This document shows, piece by piece, positions 57,301 through 64,000 of a stretch of 64,000 nt of DNA. The translations under genes were made by a program, and so were the position numbers. Below the pieces are notes generated by a model. The model was not told where the DNA came from and did no database searches. It saw only the letters and a program-made list of their open reading frames with translations. The DNA is from Balanoglossus misakiensis (lineage: Eukaryota; Hemichordata): positions 5,518,001 to 5,582,000 of the forward strand of contig CM082598.2 in NCBI GenBank assembly GCA_040954595.2, written 5' to 3'. Position 1 is the first letter of the stretch; each line of letters opens with the position of its first letter.

Positions 57301-58686
57301 CTGTCTTAGATAGATTGGTATGTAGAGACACACAGACAAGCAGACAGATATAAATAAATAAATAAATAAATAGCCAGATGTCAAGCAGACAGACATAGAT
57401 AAATAAATAAATATAAATAAATAAATAAATAAATAAATAATGATTATGTTTGATACAAGGCAGGAGACACAAGAGTGAAAAAATCGACAAAATGAATAAT
57501 TGGTCTTTACCGTTTATTCATTTTGGCGAGTTTTTCACTCTCATGTCTACAAGTGGGATATAAGTTGTGTGTTGTCGAACGTTGATTCACTATATATCCA
57601 CATGTAGAATAACATAAACGGTGTCTTGTATCAAACATAATAAATGGAAAAGGGGCAGCGACAGAGAGACTTTGTTCGTTTAACAAGGCTTCACTTGGTT
57701 AAATTGGAGAACAGGTCTGAGAAAATTAAATGATACCAGAGGTATCAAAACAGTCTGGTTTATGAAAATGCTGATGGGTAATAACCGGGTATCATGGGAA
57801 ATTTTGAACACATTCGAATGACGATTGAACATATCTTGACATTTCCCCACAATGCTTGTGAGGGGGTGTTCTTCTAAATGCCATGACACAGTCTGTGCAT
57901 ATTGATACAGGATTTGTTTGCCTATTTGTTTTTACTAATTTCTAAGAGGTATCTTATCAGCTGAACCAGATCTATAACAAACACATTCAGTGTAGGGTAA
58001 ATGTGCAATTATGGGGGTCACACGGGGACTATTAAGACGTTTCTGAACTGTCTCAGATCAAATACTGGCCTAAATTATTATATGTAAATGGTTCAAGTGG
58101 TCCTGAAACGTCTCAGATTCGAGACGGCTTTGCCGGCCAGACCTGAGCCGGTGTAAGGATTAACACCTCTCCGCAACCCATTGTCTATGGGAACCCCCCT
58201 CCCTCCCCCCCCCCCCCCCCCCCCCCAGCCTCAGAACCTATACCATATCAACTGAGTGTGTGTGGACACAACACGACTAAAAATGATTAATGCTCTGTGT
58301 TTACCATAGAAAAATAGTGTCTCAAATTTTTCCCTGTGTGAACCTGGTGAATGTCATGTAGCTCTCAATGCTTAGCAACCAGATCCCTTGTGTATCGTTG
58401 TAACCAAGGGTATTACTGTGATGTACCTGCTGGCTTCTTATATTCCGACTTTCTTTTATTACAGCATATCAACGACCTATCCCTCAGCATTGACATTGAA
58501 GACACACTTCGAAAGGCTGAAGGCATTTATCTACAGTTATCGCAGTGTCAACAATTGCCGGGAACAATTAAGGAAATCCTTGGTATATGTAATGAGGACA
58601 ATGGTAATGGACAAATGGAATCCATCGATTCCCCAGGGAGCAGCATAGAAATGATTCCTAATCCAGAAATAGAGTCAGCGTTTTAG
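45342..58686 (+). CDS. TBC1D15: TBC1 domain family member 15/17, Rab GTPase-activating protein
   Basis: Fifteen exons: 45342-45377, 46961-47059, 47492-47615, 48217-48433, 48850-48961, 49398-49586, 50634-50762, 51733-51836, 52381-52475, 53097-53213, 53762-53868, 54277-54376, 54903-55000, 56390-56506, 58465-58686. They sum to 1866 nt (621 aa plus stop) with all phases matching. The N-terminal region has VVFEKGGVFIHT and the PH-like FPLSDLRSIKRSKPSLGWSYL...LPALHFHEGG block typical of TBC1D15/17. A LIR-like or Fis1-binding part was not resolved. The TBC domain lies at about 303-515. TBC1D15/17 stimulate GTP hydrolysis by Rab7 and act at mitochondria/lysosomes and in mitophagy (family knowledge). 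The single invertebrate gene probably predates the 15/17 split. The start MAAPRSRD is the first ATG of exon 1. Confidence 0.95.
46370..46479. mobile_element. Family A right-end fragment (A8)
   Basis: TCGAACGTTGATTTCACTA through GACTTTGTCCCTTTAA. The left part is lost. The last TTAA is shared with the next element. Confidence 0.8.
46476..46789. mobile_element. Family B TTAA MITE (B4), TBC1D15/17 intron 1
   Basis: TTAACCCTAATGCTACTGGG to GGCAGCGTTAGGGTTAA; complete, opposite orientation to B1. Confidence 0.9.
47074..47427. mobile_element. Family A MITE (A9), TBC1D15/17 intron 2
   Basis: TTAAAGGGACAAAGTTTATC to GAGACTTTGTCCCTCTAA. It begins 15 bp after the exon 2 donor. Confidence 0.88.
47743..48059. 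mobile_element. Family B TTAA MITE (B5), TBC1D15/17 intron 3
   Basis: TTAACCCTAATGCTACTGGG to GGCAGCTTTAGGGTTAA. Confidence 0.9.
48463..48668. mobile_element. Family A fragment (A10), TBC1D15/17 intron 4
   Basis: Inner inverted repeat plus right half, ending GAGACTTTGTCCTTTTAA. Left half missing; AGCAGGGTGG marks a small internal deletion. Confidence 0.82.
48989..49081. mobile_element. Family D mini-MITE (D4), TBC1D15/17 intron 5
   Basis: TTAACCCTTTCACCACC ... GGGTGAAAGGGTTAA, starting 28 bp after the exon 5 end. Confidence 0.88.
49123..49373. mobile_element. Family A fragment (A11), TBC1D15/17 intron 5
   Basis: Starts inside the element (ACACACAACTTCCGTC), ends GACTTTGTCCCTTTAA, 24 bp before exon 6. 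Left end lost. Confidence 0.85.
49655..49869. mobile_element. Family F MITE (F8), first of a tandem pair
   Basis: TACTGTAAAACACTTTATTT to AATAAAGTGTTTTACGGTA. Confidence 0.88.
49869..50080. mobile_element. Family F MITE (F9), second of a tandem pair, GGGTTATT subtype
   Basis: TACTGTAAAATGGGTTATTT to AATAACCCATTTTACAGTA. It abuts F8 with only TA between them. Confidence 0.88.
50371..50539. mobile_element. Family F MITE (F10), TBC1D15/17 intron 6
   Basis: TACTGTAAAACACTTTATTT to AATTAAGTGTTTTACAGTA; internal deletion. Confidence 0.87.
50854..51065. mobile_element. Family F MITE (F11), hybrid ends, TBC1D15/17 intron 7
   Basis: The left end is the CACTTTATTTTC type and the right end the ACCCGTTTTACGGTA type, so this copy joins the two subtypes. 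Confidence 0.82.
51257..51612. mobile_element. Family G foldback element (G5), TBC1D15/17 intron 7
   Basis: TTAAAGCCCCAAGAGCTGC to GGCAGCTCTGGAAGCTTTAA; near full length. Confidence 0.85.
51609..51663. mobile_element. Family B fragment (B6)
   Basis: TTAACCCTAATACTGCTGGG and about 35 further bases, then broken. Shares its TTAA with G5. Confidence 0.75.
51733..56506 (+). CDS. TBC1D15: TBC (Rab GAP) domain, exons 8-14 of TBC1D15/17
   Basis: Seven exons encode the TBC fold: RKEVWKFLLNYYDW at entry, the arginine-finger motif EKDVSRTDR with D371 and R374, NPNIGMLYDILMTYC, the glutamine-finger motif YVQGMSDLLSP (Q411), ENEVDAFWCF, LYFCFRWLLIKFKREF and RLWEVMWT. Both catalytic fingers are present, so GAP activity is expected. 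The two finger motifs are on separate exons (10 and 11). Confidence 0.93.
51909..52172. mobile_element. Family A MITE (A12), right end lost, TBC1D15/17 intron 8
   Basis: TTAAAGGGACAAAGTCTCTC through CGAACGTTGATTCACTG, then cut into fragments of families N (52180-52228) and J (52228-52362). Confidence 0.83.
52228..52362. mobile_element. Family J right-end fragment (J4)
   Basis: GTGTTGATAATCTAAATACTG through CAAGAAACTGCAGTAGATAC and TTACAGTTAATTGAGC. It ends just before exon 9. Confidence 0.7.
52496..52684. mobile_element. Fused fragments of families K (K3) and B (B7)
   Basis: 52496-52618 matches the left end of K (AAGGATGTACGATCAGTAAA ... GGGGTCACTGTGC). It continues at 52620 into the right end of B (GCCTGGAAATCAAACCAG ... 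GCGTTAGGGTTAA). Confidence 0.75.
52846..53031. mobile_element. Family F MITE (F12), TBC1D15/17 intron 9
   Basis: TACTGTAAAACACTTTATTT to AATAAAGTGTTTTACAGTA; lacks the GTGGCCTCTCTCGATATC part. Confidence 0.87.
53296..53344. mobile_element. Family C right-end fragment (C5)
   Basis: CAGCCATATATGGGCGTATG to GCGACTGTATACCTTTA. Confidence 0.75.
53402..53423. repeat. Poly(C) run
   Basis: About 20 C residues broken by one A, in TBC1D15/17 intron 10. Confidence 0.95.
53894..54210. mobile_element. Family A MITE (A13), right end lost, TBC1D15/17 intron 11
   Basis: TTAAAGGGACAAAGTCTCTC through GTATCAAGCATAATTAATT; the last ~35 bp are missing. Confidence 0.85.
55069..55150. mobile_element. Family A left-end fragment (A14)
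   Basis: TTAAAGGGACAAAATCTCTC to TCTACATGTGGAGATCC only. Confidence 0.75.
55420..55635. mobile_element. Family F MITE (F13), TBC1D15/17 intron 13
   Basis: TACTGTAAAACACTTTATTT to AATAAAGTGTTTTACAGTA, full length, close to the family consensus. Confidence 0.9.
55987..56340. mobile_element. Family A MITE (A15), TBC1D15/17 intron 13
   Basis: TTAAAGGGACAAAGTCCTCT to GAGACTTTGTCCCTTTAA with TTAA at both borders; ends about 50 bp before exon 14. Confidence 0.9.
56630..56864. mobile_element. Family A MITE (A16), right half lost, TBC1D15/17 intron 14
   Basis: TTAAAGGGACAGAGTCTCTC to CATATCCTACAAACAGGATG. Confidence 0.83.
57347..57440. repeat. (AAAT)n microsatellite
   Basis: ATAA tetranucleotide units in two blocks separated by a GCAGACAGA-containing spacer. 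Confidence 0.95.
57441..57683. mobile_element. Family A fragment (A17)
   Basis: A short left piece (ATTATGTTTGATACAAGGCA) joined by an internal deletion to the inner repeat and right end (GAGACTTTGTTCGTTTAA). Confidence 0.78.
57994..58349. mobile_element. Family E element (E2), TBC1D15/17 intron 14
   Basis: AGGGTAAATGTGCAATTATG ... CCTGTGTGAACCTGG. The middle has GGCTTTGCCGGCCAGACC. A poly(C) run of about 27 replaces the CCCCCGAGCC of E1. The left terminal CCAGGTTCAC is lost. Confidence 0.82.
58199..58227. repeat. Poly(C) run inside E2
   Basis: CCCTCCC followed by about 20 C. Confidence 0.95.
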
Positions 58687-58713
58687 GCAACGGGAGAGAG
58701 AGATGAGTTTTAC

Positions 58714-58719
58714 AATAAA
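58714..58719 (+). terminator. AATAAA poly(A) signal of TBC1D15/17
   Basis: AATAAA 27 bp after the TAG stop, inside TTTTACAATAAAGC. It implies a very short 3'UTR. Confidence 0.6.
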
Positions 58720-59280
58720 GCAGTGTTCAGTGTATTTGCTTGGAAGGACAGTGCTTATGTTTCAATTCTGGCTGCCTTAAATAGGTTTTCACTGTGTGCT
58801 AGGGGGTCAAATCACATTATAATAATTGCATTCTGGGTAAAAAGTCAACAAATCTCTGTAGTAAGAGAAAGAAATGATATGTTTGCTGTATTTCATCAAA
58901 CATTTCTGCCTTTGTGGTTGACATATTAAAGTCAGTCAATGTTTTTTTCTGTTACTAAGTATCAGAATGACCGGATATCACTCTAGCTTATGAACTCCCA
59001 TTTCTTAAACATGGCAAAAATCGGCCATCTTGAAATTGTGTCGACCATGTGTGATTTTCATCACTCACCTAGGTAGCAAAACCTGATTTAAGGTAGGGAG
59101 AATTCTGCGTAATCACTTGTTTTCATATACAGGTGAGGTAGTGGGCTTCTGAAAGTCGTTACCAGTTTTTTTTTATTGCAACTGATCAGAGGGCAACATC
59201 TGCTTTCTTTGAAGTCTTCTTATGTCGGCTTTATTCCGTACTATACACTGTGAATTCCAAAGAATCGAAGGAGATAGTCA

Positions 59281-59492
59281 TACTGTAAAACACTTTATTT
59301 TCGCGAGCAATAAATTTTCGCGAAATACGTGAGAGCCAAAATAGCGTGAAAATAAAAAGTTGCGTAATTTTTGTTTATGATAACGATGCAGTGAATGAAA
59401 TAAGAGAACGCGAAAATTAATACTCGCGAAACAGTGGCCTCTCTCGATATCGCGAAAAATTTCAACTCGCGAAAATAAAGTGTTTTACAGTA
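59281..59492. mobile_element. Family F MITE (F14), full length
   Basis: TACTGTAAAACACTTTATTT to AATAAAGTGTTTTACAGTA, close to consensus. Confidence 0.9.
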
Positions 59493-59615
59493 TTACAAAA
59501 CCTTTGTAATCACCATCATGCACTCTGAAAATCGTAACATCTGTTGGTTAGAAATCAATTTCTGTAAGCTTGATGTGAAGCCATTCTGGGTTATCCCAAA
59601 GATTGGAGTTCTGTA

Positions 59616-59800
59616 TTAAAGGTATACGGTCACCTATGGAAAATTAGCTACAGTTACCAAGGCAAAATGAGATCTAGCCAATCACAGATTTTCAGTGAGT
59701 GGCACACGCGAAAAAAAGTACGCCACCATGTGTTCTTTAGAACCCTCAAATACGCCATTTCAGCCATATATGGGTGTATGCAAAATAGAGGTGACTGTAT
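59616..59800. mobile_element. Family C MITE (C6)
   Basis: TTAAAGGTATACGGTCACC to GAGGTGACTGTAT; outermost right bases lost. Confidence 0.8.
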
Positions 59801-60150
59801 CTGTGTCCTGTCTTTTTCAAAGAGTCTTAAATCTTAATCATGCAGCAAGGAAATCTTGCAAACATGCATTTGTATACAAATCATTGTCTGAACACTATTT
59901 GGCGGCACCTGCATGAAAGTATCATGCAGCAGGAAGACATTTAAAGCCTTGTAATGGAACCAGAAAATAGTAGAAAAGTCAGTAGAATGTTGTTTTAGGA
60001 AATTTGAACCTCATGGATGTACAACAAATTGTAAGCGTGAAAAAATCAGTTTTTGAAAAGTCAGACCTTGTTACATGTAATGGATATGCATCAAAAATTT
60101 ACAAAACTCCCAAGTATTATTTTCACAGATTCCTGCTTGCTTTCAAACAT

Positions 60151-60452
60151 ATATGGGGGTCACACAGGTTCTGAAACGTCTCAGATCAAATACTGGCGTA
60201 AATTCTCATGTGTGGACGGTGCAAGTGGTCCTGAAACGTCTCAGATTTGAGACGGCTTTGCCGGCCAGACCTGATCCGGTGTAAGGATTAACACCTCTCC
60301 ACAACCCATTGTCTATGGAGCCCGAGCCTCAGCGCCTATACATAAACTTTGTGTGTGTGGACACCGGCGACTCAAAGGATTAATGCTTTGTGTTTACCAT
60401 AGGCAAATAGTGTCTCTGAAACGTTTCAGATTTTACCCTGTGTGAACCTGGT
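60151..60452. mobile_element. Family E element (E3), uninterrupted
   Basis: TATGGGGGTCACACAGGTTC ... TACCCTGTGTGAACCTGG. It shows the empty site GGATTAATGCT where E1 carries family A. Confidence 0.85.
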
Positions 60453-60725
60453 AATACTGTACATATTTATGAATTATTGAAATCCAGTTACTACATGTAC
60501 GCTAGTATTCAACTCTGGAAATATCTTTTTCTTTTTGCTATAAATTGTATTTATTCAGACTCTGTATTCCTCTGGTATTGTTGCAATAGAGTTCATGTAC
60601 TCAATATGCTGTGCATGTTTAATAAAAACAATTCTGAGATGTCAGAAGAGGCATTTTTATTTAAAAATCTTACTGCTCAGTCTGTGTGCTTTGTTGATTC
60701 CCTCTGCAAGAGAAACAAGCTAAAC

Positions 60726-61021
60726 TTAAAGTGCCTAGCTCGTCTCACACGCATGTTCCAGCTGTAGCCGCTGGTTACAGACATTTAGTGAACAGTCAAT
60801 CCCATAAGGCAGTGCTCTGTCCTAACAACAGAAAAGATGGCGGCGACCATAATCTGTGTCAGAAATCGTGAAAAGACACCAGCTTGGGTGAATAGGAGGG
60901 ACAAAACCAGAATCTACTTATACGGTGCGCATGAAATATGGTAGGAAGCGAAGGCAGTCCACTATTTGAATGCATCAAACGGAAAATTTGCTGGGAAGTT
61001 ACGCGCATGCACGTGAGACGA
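60726..61021. mobile_element. Family I foldback element (I2)
   Basis: TTAAAGTGCCTAGCTCGTC to ACGCGCATGCACGTGAGACG. Inverted relative to I1. Contains GATGGCGGCGACCATAATC. Confidence 0.8.
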
Positions 61022-61079
61022 TCTATTGCCATTAATTTCCAATCAATATTTATCCCTCATTAAAGTAATGAGTTCGGTT

Positions 61080-61350
61080 TTGCCTTATCCACACACAAAA
61101 ACTCACGGACCAGACATGTCAAATATTCAGCAGACTTCAGGTTCAAGTAGGTTTTGGGGGTGAATATTTTGGAGTAAAGAGTTCACTTTTGCTAAAACCA
61201 GCCTACATCTGCACACCAAATATCAAGGTGTTACACGCAGCGGTTTTCAAGTTTTTGATGTGGACAGACATACATCCATACATACAGACGCAACCGATCC
61301 CACAAGGTCCCATGGTATATATATATACATATAAACCAAATGGGACCTAA
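61080..61350. repeat. Family L tail (second copy)
   Basis: Shares CAGCGGTTTTCAAGTTTTTG, the CATACATCCATACATACAGA run and GGTCCCATGGTA with the end of the longer copy at 24780-25880. Confidence 0.6.
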
Positions 61351-61471
61351 AAAGCCCAATTGTTTTTGCCTTGTCCGGACAAGTATAAGTCAAGAACCAT
61401 TTAATAAATAGGTGATCACTTCAGAGCAAAGGATGAGCTGAATTTATTGAGGCTATGCTATTCATCGGTGC

Positions 61472-61664
61472 TTAAAGGTATACAGTCACCTATGAAAATG
61501 TAGCTGCAGTTACCATGGCAAACTGAGATCTATCGAATAAAAGATTTTCAGTGGGTGGCACAAGAGAAAAAAAAAGAGCGCCACCATGTGTTCGTTAGAA
61601 CACTCAGATACACCATTCGAGCCATATATCGACATATATAAAGTGGGTGACCATGTACCTTTAA
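61472..61664. mobile_element. Family C MITE (C7), shares TTAA with A18
   Basis: TTAAAGGTATACAGTCACC to GTGACCATGTACCTTTAA. Confidence 0.8.
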
Positions 61665-61862
61665 AGGGACAAAGTCTCTCTTGCTGCCCTTTTCATTTAT
61701 TACGTTTGATACAAGACACTCTCATGTCTACAAGCAGGATGGAAGTTGTGTGTTGTTGAACGTTGATTCACTATATATCCACATTGAATAACAAAAATGG
61801 TGTCTTGTATCAAACAAAATCATGGAAAAATGGGCAGCGAGAGAGAGACTTTGTCACTCTAA
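61661..61862. mobile_element. Family A MITE (A18), centre deleted
   Basis: TTAAAGGGACAAAGTCTCTC to GAGACTTTGTCACTCTAA, about 200 bp. The inner inverted repeat is gone. It starts in the terminal TTAA of C7. Confidence 0.85.
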
Positions 61863-62410
61863 TCATACCAAAAAACTTATATTGAACTCCACAGTACAAA
61901 GATCTTACCAGTCCGACAATCCATTTCAATGAAAAGATATAGAAATGATTTGGTGTTATATTGACGAAAACTCAAGTTAATACAATTCAATGCACTATTT
62001 AATTCTTTAGTACAAGTAAGCATATTGCATTGTCCCAGTTATTATTCAACGGGACTGTTTGGATACTACTGTCAGTTTTACGTAACGTATTGTGCTAAAC
62101 ATTTTCCCCAGGGCCTATTTAAGCGAAGGTACTAAAAAGGACTTGCTGCCCAGGTCAGGAAGATACAACCTTTCCTTCTCGGATCAAAGGAGTTGTTTTA
62201 ATATTTTAAAGACTGATATTTATTTACCCTGATGATACCTTACTCTTAGTTTATATTTTGCTTTCAGTGAATTCTCAAGGGAAGACCCCAGAATTTTCAA
62301 CAAGCATTTGTTTGCGTGACGATCGACTCATCACTTATAGATGTTATTGAATGGGAATCTGTTCAAGCAAACAGTGTTCTGTGTTTATTTTGCATTCTCC
62401 GAATCTTGGA

Positions 62411-62654
62411 TTAAAGTGAAGGGGTCGTTGCGCCGCGTTTGTCTGTTTATAAACATTACAGTTCATCCAAAAATCCCTGAAATTATATCATTCTTAGAAT
62501 GAACGAAGCAGCCAACTGTAGTGTAGACTGGGCATGACAGCAACTGAAGATCCTAGTAGGTCATGGCGACTGCAGTGGGGTTTGCGCTTGTATGGGAGGA
62601 CATATTCTCATCAAGGGGGACACCCACGCGGCGCGACGACCCCCTTCCCTTTAA
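62411..62654. mobile_element. Family H element (H4), complete
   Basis: TTAAAGTGAAGGGGTCGTTG to GACGACCCCCTTCCCTTTAA. Inverted orientation to H3. Confidence 0.85.
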
Positions 62655-62905
62655 TAGGCACATTATTTTGTATACACAACTGCATCATGTGTTTTTCTAG
62701 GTGTACCCTTGGCGCCAAAAGAGACCACATAGCAAGCAAAACGACAGTGATGTCACAAAAAGTCAGGCCCTAATCATAATCAATATCTTCTGGGTCATTT
62801 TGCATGACGAAGCCAAATAAATTATTAATTGAAATCGGTGCTGGGAATTCGTTTAATCATTATTCAGTGTGACAGTACCCAACTCAGCAGAAAACCAATC
62901 AGTAC

Positions 62906-63030
62906 ACATACATACATACATACATACATACATACATACCGGTACATACATACATACATACATACATACATACATACATACATACATACATACATACATA
63001 CATACATACATACATACATACATACATACA
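62906..63030. repeat. (CATA)n microsatellite
   Basis: About 30 CATA units interrupted once by CCGGTA. Confidence 0.98.
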
Positions 63031-63335
63031 AAAACCCACTATTCTCACTTTATATCAAGAGTAAGTTTTCTCTTATTCGTCAACAATTACCTGACCATGC
63101 TCGCATTTGAGATTGCAATGCACAATTATTGTAAATAACGTTTGCCTTTATTGTTGCTTCGAATCCTGTAATTAAAAGAATATATGCTGAATATTCGGTA
63201 AATTTTGTGTTTGTGCCCTTTATTTGACCATATTTTGTGATCAGATGACTTGCTCGAGGTTGCAGTAAGCCGACAAATTGCTGAATACCCACTCCAAAGA
63301 ACAGCGCATACATATTGGCAAACTACACCACGGAG

Positions 63336-63530
63336 TTAAAGATATACGCCGGTCACCAATGGAAAATTAGCTATAGTTACTGTAGCAAATTGAGATCTAG
63401 CCAATCACAGATTTTCAGTGGATGGCACATGCAAAAAAAGAGCGCCACCATATGTTCTTTAGAATGCTCAAATACTCCATTACAGCCATATATGGGCACA
63501 TGTAAATTGGAGGTGACTGTATACCTTTTA
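63336..63530. mobile_element. Family C MITE (C8)
   Basis: TTAAAGATATACGCCGGTCACC to GGTGACTGTATACCTTTTA. Confidence 0.8.
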
Positions 63531-63791
63531 CCATGGTAACATAAATTGAGATTTTCATGACAACGTGCAATGATATCAATCACTCTATTGTATTTAAACT
63601 ACACAGCTGATGCATACTTTAAATATTTGAACCCAGGAAATTTACGACATTGTCAAAATTATATTCAAAGCACCGTATAAACAACCACAAGTGTCAAATA
63701 ATGGCTATATTTGCGTTAATCCTCTCATATTCATAATCCAATCCGTATTTTATGCACCTGCAGAAAGAGTACACAGAGCAGCAGTAAATAA

Positions 63792-64000
63792 TTAAAGCCC
63801 CTATAGCTGCCAAATTTCACATATTTTTTCACAATAAAATACTTCAAATCTATTTCCTATCCTTTAAAACCCTCACCATTAAGCCATATTACTTGCATTT
63901 GCATCACTTTGTCATCTCTTGGCGACGCATACCACGATAGCTGTGTACTGTTTATATGGAGGCTGATTAAATCGGTGCTGCACTGTTTTAATACATAGCG
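63792..64000. mobile_element. Family G element (G6), cut by the window edge
   Basis: TTAAAGCCCCTATAGCTGCC onward, with CTTGGCGACGCATACCACG and TTTTAATACATAGCG at the edge. Confidence 0.82.

Larger units (their letters stand above)
58687..64000. other. Region downstream of TBC1D15/17, repeats only
   Basis: After the poly(A) signal no conserved exon was recognised on either strand. Contents are F14, C6, E3, I2, a family L tail, C7 with A18, H4, a CATA microsatellite, C8 and G6. Confidence 0.55.

Noticed and set aside
62829-63138. HTYI-repeat open frames
   Set aside because: Produced by the CATA microsatellite in different frames.

Overview
The window is animal nuclear DNA: genes are split into many short exons with GT/AG introns, and the space between them is packed with short foldback transposons. 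The gene content (SHANK, TBC1D15/17, NUP37, a Link-domain protein, a chondroitin-type sulfotransferase and a DED-NACHT receptor) suggests a marine invertebrate, most likely a non-vertebrate deuterostome such as a hemichordate or cephalochordate. The species cannot be fixed from this sequence. No rRNA, tRNA, CRISPR array or viral gene was recognised.

Layout. (1) 1-14996, minus strand: the N-terminal ~1430 residues of SHANK (SPN/FERM-like start, ankyrin repeats, SH3, PDZ, start of the disordered C-terminal region), running off the left edge. (2) 15089-22106: repeats and spacer upstream of SHANK. (3) 22515-23989, minus: a small secreted protein with a signal peptide and two Link domains on tandemly duplicated exons. 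A MULE-like foldback element sits at the last splice donor and has duplicated it. (4) 27916-30255, minus: a type II membrane carbohydrate sulfotransferase of the HNK-1ST/C4ST family. (5) 35989-42931, plus: a DED-NACHT (NLR-like) receptor whose C-terminus is built from ~150-residue tandem repeats that are not recognisable LRRs. A one-base frameshift lies in the fourth repeat. (6) 44250-45019, minus: only the C-terminal half of NUP37. (7) 45342-58686, plus: a complete 15-exon TBC1D15/17-type Rab GAP (621 aa). (8) 58687-64000: repeats only.

The repeats form at least a dozen families, labelled A to N plus a MULE-like element. Most are foldback MITEs ending in TTAA. One nested insertion with empty relatives elsewhere in the window shows directly that family A duplicates TTAA, as piggyBac-type elements do. 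Several elements share a single TTAA with a neighbour.

Functional links. SHANK is a scaffold, TBC1D15/17 acts in Rab7/mitochondrial membrane traffic, NUP37 belongs to the nuclear pore, and the DED-NACHT protein is probably an innate immune sensor. The Link protein and the sulfotransferase lie side by side on one strand and both concern extracellular glycosaminoglycans, which may or may not be chance. The most notable items are the DED-NACHT gene with its repeat array, frameshift and overlapping uORF, and the transposon that copied a splice donor.
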